64,000 bases of DNA from JABDIP01 sp965212545 (GTDB lineage: Bacteria; Pseudomonadota; Alphaproteobacteria; DSM-16000; Inquilinaceae). Both the position numbers and the translations under genes were made by a program. The DNA is taken from contig CBDBVB010000005.1 of NCBI GenBank assembly GCA_965212545.1, positions 94,356 to 158,355 on the forward strand, written 5' to 3'. Positions 26,710 to 34,976 of this stretch are shown here, piece by piece; the first letter of the stretch is position 1, and every line of letters starts with the position of its first letter. The notes beneath the pieces are model-generated. The model had not been told where the DNA came from, did not search any database, and saw only the letters and a program-made list of their open reading frames with translations.

Positions 26710-27655
26710 GTGCACGCCGATCCCGTCGACATCCCCGAACGGTCCTGGATCGACCGCGCCGCGCCGGCGCCGGCACGGCCCTATCTCAAGCTGATGCGCC
26801 TCGACCGGCCGATCGGCACCTGGCTGCTGCTGCTGCCCTGCTGGTGGGGCGTGGCCCTGGCCAGCGCCGCCGGCACGCTGGCCGCGGACGGCAAATGGTG
26901 GCCCGATCCCTGGCAGATGGCGCTGTTCGCCGCCGGCGCGTTGGTGATGCGCGGCGCCGGCTGCACGGTCAACGACATACTGGACCGCGATTTCGACGCC
27001 AGGGTCGCCCGCACCCGCACCCGCCCGATCCCCAGCGGCGAGATCTCCGTGCCGCAGGCCCTGATCTTCCTCGTCGCGCAGCTGGCGATCGCCTTCATGA
27101 TCCTGCTGCAATTCAACTGGCCGACGATCTGGCTTGGCGCAGCGTCGCTGGTCACTGGTGTTTCCCTATCCGCTGATGAAGCGCATCACCTGGTGGCCGC
27201 AGCTGTTCCTCGGGCTGACATTCAATTGGGGCGCGCTGATGGGATGGGTGGCGGTGACCGGCAGCGTCGCCCCGGCAAGCATGCTGCCATCGCTGGTGCT
27301 GTATGCGGCCGGGATCGTCTGGACCCTTGGCTACGACACAATCTACGCGCATCAGGACAAGGCCGACGACGCGCTGATCGGCGTCAGATCGACGGCGCTC
27401 AGGCTCGGCGCTGCCAGCCGGAGCTGGGTCGCCGGATTCTATGCGGCGACCGTGCTGGGCATTGCCATAGCGGCGGAACTGGCTGGCCTGGCGGATTGGT
27501 ATCTTCCGCTTCTGGCCCTGGCCGGGCTGCAGTTGGCATGGCAGGTGGCGCGCTGGATGCCGGACGACCCGGCCGATTGCCTGCGGATGTTCAAGTCGAA
27601 TCGGAACTTCGGGCTGGTTGTGCTGGTCGGGTTGATCGCCGGCGGGCTGTCCTGA
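26710..27655 (+). pseudogene. ubiA: 4-hydroxybenzoate polyprenyltransferase, frame broken once
   Basis: From GTG 26710 the first ~145 residues hold RPYLKLMRLDRPIGTWLLL and the first Asp-rich prenyl-diphosphate site NDILDRDFD with RTRTRPIPSG. Near 27155 reading moves to the next frame: VFPYPLMKRITWWPQLFLGL, NWGALMGW and the second Asp site YDTIYAHQDKADD, ending at 27655. One extra base (GTC-A-CTGGTG) explains the break. UbiA attaches the polyprenyl tail in ubiquinone synthesis, essential for this respiratory organism, so the break is probably an error. Confidence 0.88.
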
Positions 27656-27658
27656 CGG

Positions 27659-28357
27659 TCAATATCCCTCCGCCGCCAATGCGTCGCGGCGCAGGCGCCG
27701 GCCGCGCTCGGCCCGGGTGACCGGGCAGGCGACATTCTGGTGGATGAAGTCATCCAGCGGAGCCTCCGGCGCAAGGCGGTCGCGCGCCCTTGTCAGCACC
27801 TCGACTTGCGTCACGGCCACTGATTCGCGCCCGTCGGCCGCCACTTCGGCCAGGGCCATGGGGCGCCCGTCCTGAGACATCGCCCCGTGCTGACCGACAT
27901 AGAGCCCCGCGCGCCCGACAGCCTTGCCATTCTCAGCCGTCAGGTCGAGCCCATCGCGCATGTCGAAACGATAGTTGGAAGCCCCTTCGGTCGCGTGCAT
28001 CCGATCCAGTTGCGGTTCCGTGAGCCAGATCACCGATACCTCGACGGTCACCTTGGCTGTCGGGAACAACATGGCCGGAACCGCCCCATAGCGCGCGAAA
28101 TGCGCCGAATAGACCACATCGTGTCCGGCAAGCCGGGCCAGGGTCACCGGGATCTCGGTGCCCCGCGGCCAGCCCTCATATTTGCGCGCAAGCTGCTCGG
28201 CGGACCGATTCGAGCCGAAGGCGATCACCGGGATCCGGTCCGGGTGCTGCAATTTCGTCTCCGGATGCGCCGCGCCGTCGATATAGCGAAAGCTCCGCCG
28301 ATCGATCCGGTAGGGATAGCCCTTGGCCCGGCCGATCGGCGTTGCGTCCGGCATCAC
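27659..28357 (-). CDS. Conserved protein of unknown function with a gamma-glutamylcyclotransferase-like GSN motif
   Basis: A 232-residue soluble protein. The stretch VIAFGSNRSAEQL resembles the YGSN substrate loop of gamma-glutamylcyclotransferase-like folds, and the middle part AMLFPTAKVTVEVSVIWLTEPQLDRMHATEG would fit the same barrel (the glutamate after HATEG is a possible catalytic acid). I cannot go further from sequence alone. It overlaps the mepA gene by four bases and ends four bases from the converging ubiA stop. Confidence 0.6.
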   Translation of the reverse strand: MMPDATPIGRAKGYPYRIDRRSFRYIDGAAHPETKLQHPDRIPVIAFGSNRSAEQLARKYEGWPRGTEIPVTLARLAGHDVVYSAHFARYGAVPAMLFPTAKVTVEVSVIWLTEPQLDRMHATEGASNYRFDMRDGLDLTAENGKAVGRAGLYVGQHGAMSQDGRPMALAEVAADGRESVAVTQVEVLTRARDRLAPEAPLDDFIHQNVACPVTRAERGRRLRRDALAAEGY

Positions 28358-29220
28358 TCCTTGGTCGCGATCGCGACGCAGGCATCCGATGGCGGCGGGG
28401 CCACCCTTGTGCCTCCTCGCGGCCGCGGCAACGGCTCGCCGGGTTCCGGGAACCAGGACATCAGCTCATCGCCGCAGCCATCGCCAGGTGGCGGCCTGCT
28501 CTGCGGCTCGCAATTCGGGCTGTCGTCGGGGCAGTGCAGCCGGACGTGGAAATGCGCATCATGGCCGAACCAGGGTCGCAGCGTGCGGAGCCAGGAGCGG
28601 TCCTCCCATTCACGCTCGCACATGTCCCGTTTCAGGGTCGGATGGACGAAAATCCTTGCGGCGCGCGGATCTGTCGCAGCCAGGCGCAGCATCTCGACCT
28701 GGGCTTCTGTCCAGACCTCCGTCCTGAGCGACCAGTCGGACCGGTCGACCATGATCTCCGCCGGCACGAAATCCCGCGCCGCGCGGGGCAGTTCCGGAAG
28801 ATCCAGGCGGAACCAGATATCGGCATCCAGGCCGCTCTGGTGACTGACATGGCCGGATGGCATCGGGCCGCCACGCGGCTGAGCCATGTCGGCGACCAGC
28901 GCTGTGCCGATACCGGCCCGGTCCATCCGCATGCCCAGATCGATGATGAACTGAACCAGTTCGGGATGGCCGTAATTGCGATAGCGGCTGAGCCGGATCG
29001 CCTGATAGCCAAGCCCCTCGGGGGGCAGTTCCTCTGCACCATCGACACAGCCATTGGAATAGGACCCAACCGCTTTCGGCACGCCGGCGGCCGGGTCACG
29101 AATGCTGTTCCAGGCGATTTCCTCGGCAAGGGTTGGTGACGGTGTGGCGGTCATTACGGCGCAGAATGCGGCCGTCGCCGCGACGCAGAACGACGTCTTC
29201 AAGGTCCAACGGATTCTCAC
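28354..29220 (-). CDS. mepA: Penicillin-insensitive murein endopeptidase
   Basis: A 288-residue periplasmic LAS-family metallopeptidase. After a signal peptide (TSFCVAATAAFCAVMTATPSPTLA) come GMRMDRAGIGTALVADMAQPRGG, the first zinc motif SGHVSHQSGLDADIWF (H..D) and the second WFGHDAHFHVRLHCP (HxH). It cleaves D-Ala-mDAP cross-links in peptidoglycan. GTG 29220 was preferred because it puts the signal peptide at the N-terminus and is preceded by GGGGAG. Confidence 0.9.
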   Translation of the reverse strand: MRIRWTLKTSFCVAATAAFCAVMTATPSPTLAEEIAWNSIRDPAAGVPKAVGSYSNGCVDGAEELPPEGLGYQAIRLSRYRNYGHPELVQFIIDLGMRMDRAGIGTALVADMAQPRGGPMPSGHVSHQSGLDADIWFRLDLPELPRAARDFVPAEIMVDRSDWSLRTEVWTEAQVEMLRLAATDPRAARIFVHPTLKRDMCEREWEDRSWLRTLRPWFGHDAHFHVRLHCPDDSPNCEPQSRPPPGDGCGDELMSWFPEPGEPLPRPRGGTRVAPPPSDACVAIATKE

Positions 29221-29401
29221 AGGCACTCCCCTGTCAATGGGTCCGGCACGAAGGCCCTGACTGCGGCGGCGGCACGCTAGCATGATCGCCATTACCGGCC
29301 TGTTAACGGCTTGTTCATTCTATCGGGCCGGCTGCGCATCTTCGAATTCACATCATCGCGACTTGCTATTCCGCCCTCAAAATCGGACTTTTGTGGGCCC
29401 G

Positions 29402-30628
29402 ATGCCAAACCTCCCGAAAAGACCGCCCATTGCAATCCTGGTGGCCGTAAGTGCCGTCGGTCCCTTTGCGCTGAATATCTTCATGCCGTCGATGCCGCGA
29501 CTGCCCGGGGTATTCGATACCGACTACGCAACCGTGCAACTAACACTCGGCCTCTATCTGGTCGGCCTGGCGGTTGCGCAACTGGCCTATGGTCCCCTAT
29601 CCGACCGATTCGGCCGGCGGCCGCTGCTTCTCGGGGGCTTCGGGCTGTTCCTAGCGGGCACATTGGCCGGGTTCTTGGCCGCTAATATCGAGATGCTGAT
29701 CGTCGCCCGTGTCGTACAGGCGGCAGGCGGATGCGCGGGATATGTGCTTTCGCGCGCCATCGTCCGCGATCTCTTCGACCGGGAGCGGTCGGCGAGCGTC
29801 ATCGCCTATATCACCGCGGCGATGGTGTTGGCGCCGATGCTCTCGCCGCTGATCGGCGGGTATCTGGACGATTGGCTGGGCTGGCGGTCGACCTTCGTCT
29901 TCGTCGGCAGCTTTGGCGCCGTGGTGGCGGTCTTTGCGGTCTTCCTGCTGCACGAGAGCAATTTCGATCCGCAGCCCATGCCGGGATTGCGCGGCCTTGC
30001 GGCGGGCTATGGCGAATTGCTCGCTTCGCCGGTTTTTCGTGGCTATGCAATGCTGACCACCTTCGCGAGCGCCGGATTCTTCGCCTTTCTGGGCGGCGCG
30101 CCCTACATCGTGATCGAGATCATGGGACGCCCGCCAAGCGAATATGGCTGGTATTTCGCGTTCAGCGCCATCGGCTACATGTCGGGCAATCTCATCTCCG
30201 GCCGCATGTCGACCCGGGTGGGCATCGACCGGCTGATCGGCTTCGGGCTGGCCATGAACACCTTCGGTGCATCGCTGATGCTGGCCTTGTGGGCGGCTGG
30301 AAGCATGGTTCCCCTGGCGCTGTTCGCACCGATGATGCTGTTCGCCATCGGCAACGGGCTGAACATCCCGAACGGCACCGCCGGCGCGATCAGCGTCAAC
30401 CCCAGGCGCGCCGGAGCCGCAAGCGGATTATCGGGATTCCTTCAGCTCAGTGTGGGCGCCGGCGCAAGCGCGCTGGTCGGGCATCTGGTCACTGACAGCC
30501 AGCTTCCGTTGGCCGTTGTCATGCTCGGCTCGTCCCTGCTCGGCATCGTCTTTTACGTCCGGCTGGCCGCGACCAATCGGCGCAACGCTGCGAACCGCCC
30601 GGCGACGATCACCACCGCCGCCGAGTGA
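29402..30628 (+). CDS. Bcr/CflA family multidrug efflux MFS transporter
   Basis: A 408-residue twelve-helix MFS protein. Motif A (GPLSDRFGRRPLLLGG) lies between helices 2 and 3, motif C-like ARVVQAAGGCAGYVLSRAIVRDL follows, and the opening SAVGPFALNIFMPSMP is typical of the Bcr/CflA drug:H+ antiporter group. ATG 29402 was chosen; an in-frame upstream start at 29282 adds a Cys-rich non-family leader. It is divergent from mepA. Substrates cannot be told from sequence. Confidence 0.9.
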   Translation: MPNLPKRPPIAILVAVSAVGPFALNIFMPSMPRLPGVFDTDYATVQLTLGLYLVGLAVAQLAYGPLSDRFGRRPLLLGGFGLFLAGTLAGFLAANIEMLIVARVVQAAGGCAGYVLSRAIVRDLFDRERSASVIAYITAAMVLAPMLSPLIGGYLDDWLGWRSTFVFVGSFGAVVAVFAVFLLHESNFDPQPMPGLRGLAAGYGELLASPVFRGYAMLTTFASAGFFAFLGGAPYIVIEIMGRPPSEYGWYFAFSAIGYMSGNLISGRMSTRVGIDRLIGFGLAMNTFGASLMLALWAAGSMVPLALFAPMMLFAIGNGLNIPNGTAGAISVNPRRAGAASGLSGFLQLSVGAGASALVGHLVTDSQLPLAVVMLGSSLLGIVFYVRLAATNRRNAANRPATITTAAE

Positions 30629-30715
30629 CCGCCGATCGGCGGTTGCGAAGCGTCCGGCACCGCCCATAATAGCCAGCCGATTCGACAAGCACCCGCGAGT
30701 TTCAAGGAACCGGAT

Positions 30716-31135
30716 ATGGCGCGCCCGACTTTCAGCTGGCCGAACTTCCTGATCCGATGGGCGGCGGCGCTGATCCTGGTTTTCGCCACCTTCAACCCGA
30801 CGCCTTACTCCTACTACGCCTGGGTTATGGACCCGGTGAGCGGGCAGTGGCCACTGAAGGCGCTGGCCGGCGTCGTGATCGTCATCGCATTTGTGGTCTT
30901 CCTGCGCGCGACCTGGCGGTCGATCGGCCCGGTCGGGCTGGCGCTGGCGGTCGCCTTCTTTGGCGCCCTGGTCTGGGTGCTGATCGATTTCGGGCTGATC
31001 GAGCCGGGCCAGGGTCAGCAGATGACTTATGTCGTGCTGGTCGTCATGGCCTCGGTGCTGGCGATCGGCATGTCGTGGTCCCATGTACGGCGGCGGGCGG
31101 CCGGCCAGGTCGATGCGGATGACGTCGACGAATGA
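30716..31135 (+). CDS. DUF6524-like four-helix membrane protein
   Basis: A 139-residue integral membrane protein with four hydrophobic helices and the sequence WPNFLIRWAAALILVFATFNPTP-Y-S near its N-terminus, ending in an acidic tail (QVDADDVDE). It resembles the alphaproteobacterial DUF6524 group, function unknown. It is 87 bases behind the efflux gene and 57 bases ahead of pmbA on the same strand. Confidence 0.7.
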   Translation: MARPTFSWPNFLIRWAAALILVFATFNPTPYSYYAWVMDPVSGQWPLKALAGVVIVIAFVVFLRATWRSIGPVGLALAVAFFGALVWVLIDFGLIEPGQGQQMTYVVLVVMASVLAIGMSWSHVRRRAAGQVDADDVDE

Positions 31136-31192
31136 CCGCAACCCGTCGCTGCCCACTCGGGGGACCACCAAAATCCCGCTTCGGAGAGAACC

Positions 31193-32539
31193 ATGGCCAA
31201 CGCGCCTGAAGATTCGCTGACCCTGCTGCAGGATCTGATCGCCAAGGCCAGGGCCGCCGGAGCCGATGCCGCCGATGCGGTGCTGTACAACGGCACCTCG
31301 CTGTCGCTCTCCCAGCGGCTCGGCAAGCCCGAGCGCCTGGAGCGCGCCGAGGAGGGCGATCTCGGCCTCAGGGTTTTCGTCGGACAGCGTATGGCGATCA
31401 CCTCGTCATCAGACCGCTCCTCCGATGCCTTGAACGAGGTCGTAGAGCGCGCCGTCGCCATGGCCCGATCGGTGCCGGAAGACCCATTCTGCGGACTGGC
31501 CGATCCGGACCAGCTGGCCGGCGACCGGCCGGATCTCGACCTTTGCGATCCGTATGAGCCGGCCGCCGAGACGCTGATCGCACTGGCGGGGGCCGCCGAG
31601 GAGGCCGCCCTGGCGGTGGAGGGCGTGACCAATTCGGAAGGTGCGGAGGCCGGCTGGAGCCGCACAGATATCGCGATCGCCGCCAGCAACGGCTTCGCGG
31701 GCGCGTATGCGCTGACCGGCAACAGCCTGTCGGCCTCGGTCATCGCCGGCGAAGGCACCGGCATGGAGACCGACTACGACTTCACCAGCGCCGTCTATGC
31801 CGAAGATATGGAGGACGCCGCGACGATCGGCCGACGCGCCGGCGAAAAGGCGGTGGCGCGGCTGGGCGCGCGCAAGATCGAGAGCACCCGGGTGCCGGTC
31901 GTCTTCGACCCGCGGGTCGCCGGCGGCATGCTACGCCACCTGATCGGGGCGATCAGCGGCCCGTCGATCGCGCGCGGCACGAGCTTTCTAAAGGATTCGC
32001 TCGACCAGCAGGTCTTTGCCGACGGCATCGCGGTGATCGACGACCCGCATATCGCACGCGGGCGCCGGTCGAAGCCGTTCGACGGCGAAGGGGTCGCCAA
32101 CAGCCGCCGCGAACTGATTGCCGACGGTGTCCTGACCACCTGGCTGATGGATCTGCGCTCGGCCCGGCAACTCGGACTGCAATCCACCGGCCATGCCTCG
32201 CGCGGCACGAGCGGGCCGCCCTCGCCGGCCCCGACCAACCTGTATATGGCGGCCGGAGAAATCAGCCGCGATGACATGCTGGCAGCGATCGATCAGGGCT
32301 TCTACGTCACGCAGATGATGGGGATGGGCGTCAACGGCGTGACAGGCGACTACAGCCGTGGCGCCACCGGATTCTGGATCGAGAAGGGGGAGATCGCTTA
32401 TCCCGTCAACGAAGTGACCGTCGCCGGCAATCTGAAGGACATGTTCAAGGCCCTGACCCCGGCCAGCGATCTGGAGTTCCGCTACGGTGTGGACTGCCCC
32501 ACCCTGCGCATCGACGGCCTGACGATCGCCGGCAAATGA
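31193..32539 (+). CDS. pmbA: PmbA/TldE, partner subunit of the TldD peptidase
   Basis: A 448-residue TldD/PmbA family protein lacking the HExxxH zinc motif, as expected for the PmbA/TldE partner. Landmarks: N-terminal LLQDLIAKARAAGADAADAVLY, VPVVFDPRVAGGMLRHLIGAISG, SFLKDSLDQQVF, DGEGVANSRRELIADGVL and C-terminal GVNGVTGDYSRGATGFWIEKGEI. TldD and TldE form a heterodimer degrading or trimming small unfolded peptides. The tldD partner is 8 kb upstream. GGAGAG precedes the ATG. Confidence 0.95.
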   Translation: MANAPEDSLTLLQDLIAKARAAGADAADAVLYNGTSLSLSQRLGKPERLERAEEGDLGLRVFVGQRMAITSSSDRSSDALNEVVERAVAMARSVPEDPFCGLADPDQLAGDRPDLDLCDPYEPAAETLIALAGAAEEAALAVEGVTNSEGAEAGWSRTDIAIAASNGFAGAYALTGNSLSASVIAGEGTGMETDYDFTSAVYAEDMEDAATIGRRAGEKAVARLGARKIESTRVPVVFDPRVAGGMLRHLIGAISGPSIARGTSFLKDSLDQQVFADGIAVIDDPHIARGRRSKPFDGEGVANSRRELIADGVLTTWLMDLRSARQLGLQSTGHASRGTSGPPSPAPTNLYMAAGEISRDDMLAAIDQGFYVTQMMGMGVNGVTGDYSRGATGFWIEKGEIAYPVNEVTVAGNLKDMFKALTPASDLEFRYGVDCPTLRIDGLTIAGK

Positions 32540-32545
32540 CCGGCT

Positions 32546-33550
32546 TCAGACTGCCATCCGGACGATCGATGATCCGGCCGGCACGATAATTTTCAAGGTC
32601 TGCGGCGCTATTCCGGCGGTCATGGGCAGGGTGCCGATGATATCGCCATCCCCCTGGACCGGGCTGCCTTGCGGGCCCGTGATCGTGACTTCGGTCGCCG
32701 GCACGACGCGATAATCCTCGGGGCGCGGCAGCAGGCCAAGTGCGGCGGCGGCGACATGGGTCGCACCACCCCATCGTCCCGGCAGGCCCAATGCGATGGC
32801 GACGAAATAGCGCATGACCGACCATCGGCCGGAGCGCAGGAACAAGCACACTTGGAATTCAGGTGCCGTCAGGCTGGCATTCGGCGCCAGCACGAACCGG
32901 CCGCCATAAAAGTGACCATTCGCCAGGACAATTGCCGCCGCTTCGAACGTCTCTCCGCCGACGGTGACGCGATGTCGGCGATCCTGCGGCCGGGCGAGTT
33001 CCCTGAGCGCCTCGACCACATAAGCGGCCTTGCCGAGCAGGCGTTTCATCGACGGACGGATGCGCGCCACGACCGACGCATCAAAGCCGACGCCGACCAT
33101 GATCAGAAAACAGCGCCCGTCGGCATATCCAAGGTGAATATCCGCCGTGACCCCATCGGCCAGGACGCCGGCGGCATCGGCCGCATCGGCGGGAAGCCCC
33201 AATTCGCCGGCCAGCACGTTCGCAGTTCCCAACGGCAAGACACCGAGCGGCGGCACCGTCCGGCCGGCCGCACCGCGCGCCACAAGGCCCTCCACCGCGC
33301 CCTTGATCGTCCCGTCGCCGCCGGCGACCACCACCAAGGAGACATCGTCTTCGGCGTCCCGCGCCATGGCCTCCGGATCGTCCGGACCGGCGGTCTCGGC
33401 GAGACGGACCTCGACGCCCCGCGCCCGCAACACGGCGAGCGCCGCATCTAGCTTGCGTCTCCGCCGCCGGCCGGCGGTCGGATTGTAGATGACCAGCCAC
33501 CGGCCGGCGGACTGCACATCCCTGACTTGCACATCGAGGTTCGGGGTCAT
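32546..33550 (-). CDS. Diacylglycerol kinase family lipid kinase (LCB5/YegS type)
   Basis: A 334-residue lipid kinase-like protein: LVIYNPTAGRRRRRKLD phosphate-binding start, the nucleotide motif VVVAGGDGTIKGAVEGL, LPLGTANVLAGELGLP, and a C-terminal beta domain with GDGDIIGTLPMTA. The family phosphorylates diacylglycerol, sphingoid bases or undecaprenol. Its 3' end converges on pmbA with a 6-base gap; its 5' end is divergent from a glycosyltransferase gene, and the two may act on a common glycolipid pathway. Confidence 0.88.
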   Translation of the reverse strand: MTPNLDVQVRDVQSAGRWLVIYNPTAGRRRRRKLDAALAVLRARGVEVRLAETAGPDDPEAMARDAEDDVSLVVVAGGDGTIKGAVEGLVARGAAGRTVPPLGVLPLGTANVLAGELGLPADAADAAGVLADGVTADIHLGYADGRCFLIMVGVGFDASVVARIRPSMKRLLGKAAYVVEALRELARPQDRRHRVTVGGETFEAAAIVLANGHFYGGRFVLAPNASLTAPEFQVCLFLRSGRWSVMRYFVAIALGLPGRWGGATHVAAAALGLLPRPEDYRVVPATEVTITGPQGSPVQGDGDIIGTLPMTAGIAPQTLKIIVPAGSSIVRMAV

Positions 33551-33712
33551 CGGTCGCCCAACAATGACAAACTGAGTACCAGTCCACTACATAGGGATCT
33601 CGGGAAGAATACGTGCTGGAACCGGCCGAGTATCAATTCCGGTTGCCATCCCGGTCGCCGACACCAAATGCGGTCGGATGGATGTTCCCGTCACCACCCA
33701 AGAGGGTCATTC

Positions 33713-34729
33713 GTGAGAATCCTGATCGTCAGCGACGCCTGGGAGCCGCAGGTCAACGGCGTCGTCCGAACGCTGATGACCACCCGCGATACCCTGGTCG
33801 CCGAAGGACACACGGCAGAGGTCATCGGACCGGATCGATTCCGCTCGGTTCCCTGCCCGACCTATCCGGAGATTCGACTGGCCCTGGGCGTCCGCCGCAA
33901 GCTGCCGGGCATGATCGACGCGTTCGCCCCGGACGCCATCCACATCGCCACCGAAGGCCCGCTCGGCTGGGCGGCCCGGCGCTATTGCCTGAGCCGCGGC
34001 CTCGATTTCACAACCTCGTTTCACACCATGTTCCCGGATTACCTGCATCTGCGGACCGGCATCCCGGTGTCGTGGAGCTTCGCCATGCTGCGCCGCTTCC
34101 ACCGCCCGGCAAGCGCCGTGATGGTGGCGACGGATTCGGTGGAAAAACAGCTGAGGGATAGGGGCTTCGTCAATCTGGTGCGATGGACCCGTGGCGTCGA
34201 CATCGACCAGTTCCATCCGGGCGACAAGGATTTCCTGGAGGGCGCCCGCCCGATCCTGCTCTATGTCGGCCGCGTCGCGGTGGAGAAGAATATCGAGGCG
34301 TTCCTATCGTTGCCCAACCCGGGCACCAAGGTCGTGGTTGGCAACGGCCCACAGCTGGCCGAGTTGAAGGCGCGGTTCCCGGATGTTCGTTTCGTCGGCG
34401 CCAAGCATGGCAAGGAACTGGCCCGGCATTACGCGGCGGCGGACGTGTTCGTGTTCCCGTCCCGCACCGACACATTCGGCCTGGTGATGCTGGAAGCGCT
34501 GGCCTGCGGGGTGCCGGTCGCCGCCTATCCGGTGACCGGCCCCATCGACGTGCTGGAAGGCAGCGGCGTCGGCATCCTGGACGAGGATCTGTCGCGCGCC
34601 GTCGAGGCCGCGCAGACCATCACGGCCGATGGTTGCCGGGCATTCGCAATGAAATACGCCTGGCCGGTCTCGGCTCAGCAATTCCTGGGTCACCTGCAGC
34701 GCATCCAACGTCCCGCCAGGGCGGCGTGA
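33713..34729 (+). CDS. Glycosyltransferase family 4 (GT-B)
   Basis: A 338-residue retaining glycosyltransferase. N-terminal acceptor domain RILIVSDAWEPQVNGVVRTL with HIATEGPLGWAARRYC and FTTSFHTMFPDYL; nucleotide-sugar domain GVDIDQFHPG, LLYVGRVAVEKNIEAFL and the EX7E-like SRTDTFGLVMLEALACGVPV. This layout is that of MgtA/PimB/SqdX-type lipid glycosyltransferases. GTG 33713 with AGAGGG upstream fits the domain start. Its location next to a lipid kinase and the Kdo/lipid A genes suggests glycolipid or LPS-related synthesis. Confidence 0.9.
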   Translation: MRILIVSDAWEPQVNGVVRTLMTTRDTLVAEGHTAEVIGPDRFRSVPCPTYPEIRLALGVRRKLPGMIDAFAPDAIHIATEGPLGWAARRYCLSRGLDFTTSFHTMFPDYLHLRTGIPVSWSFAMLRRFHRPASAVMVATDSVEKQLRDRGFVNLVRWTRGVDIDQFHPGDKDFLEGARPILLYVGRVAVEKNIEAFLSLPNPGTKVVVGNGPQLAELKARFPDVRFVGAKHGKELARHYAAADVFVFPSRTDTFGLVMLEALACGVPVAAYPVTGPIDVLEGSGVGILDEDLSRAVEAAQTITADGCRAFAMKYAWPVSAQQFLGHLQRIQRPARAA

Positions 34730-34813
34730 TCATCCGAACGGCTCCAGGCTCCCCGGGCGACCATGGAGTCCTTGCGCACCAGCGGCCGCCGCGTTAGACG
34801 GCAGCATGATCTG

Positions 34814-34976
34814 ATACCAACGAGCGTTGAAAATGACCCATTTGATGGCGCGCGGCGGCCCGCCGGGCAGGCGCGGCCCCCGGCGCGACGCAGCGCATCG
34901 GGCAAGGGCCGCAACGCGCCCGACGGGCGGACAAGGGAACCCGGTCAAATGAGTCATTATCAACGCTCGTTGGTAT
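34814..34976. repeat. Palindromic element 1: 32-base inverted repeats around a 99-base GC-rich core
   Basis: Left arm 34814-34845 starts ATACCAACGAGCGTTGA; right arm 34945-34976 is its reverse complement with two differences in 32 bases. The core (34846-34944) is very GC-rich and itself partly self-complementary, so the whole could fold as one long hairpin. It carries no gene. The right arm contains the ATG of waaA (34949-34951) and its first nine codons. The frame in line with waaA is open through the whole element. It behaves like a non-autonomous palindromic element (MITE-, REP- or RPE-like). Confidence 0.85.

Noticed and set aside
21572..32539. TldD/PmbA and the LanKC-like proteins as parts of one RiPP system
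   Set aside because: tldD and pmbA are core genes in most Proteobacteria and lie 20-30 kb from the lyase-like genes; co-occurrence here is not evidence of a link.
34763..34948. Upstream in-frame start for waaA through the whole palindromic element
   Set aside because: It would add about 60 Arg/Pro-rich residues without family homology; ATG 34949 gives normal length.
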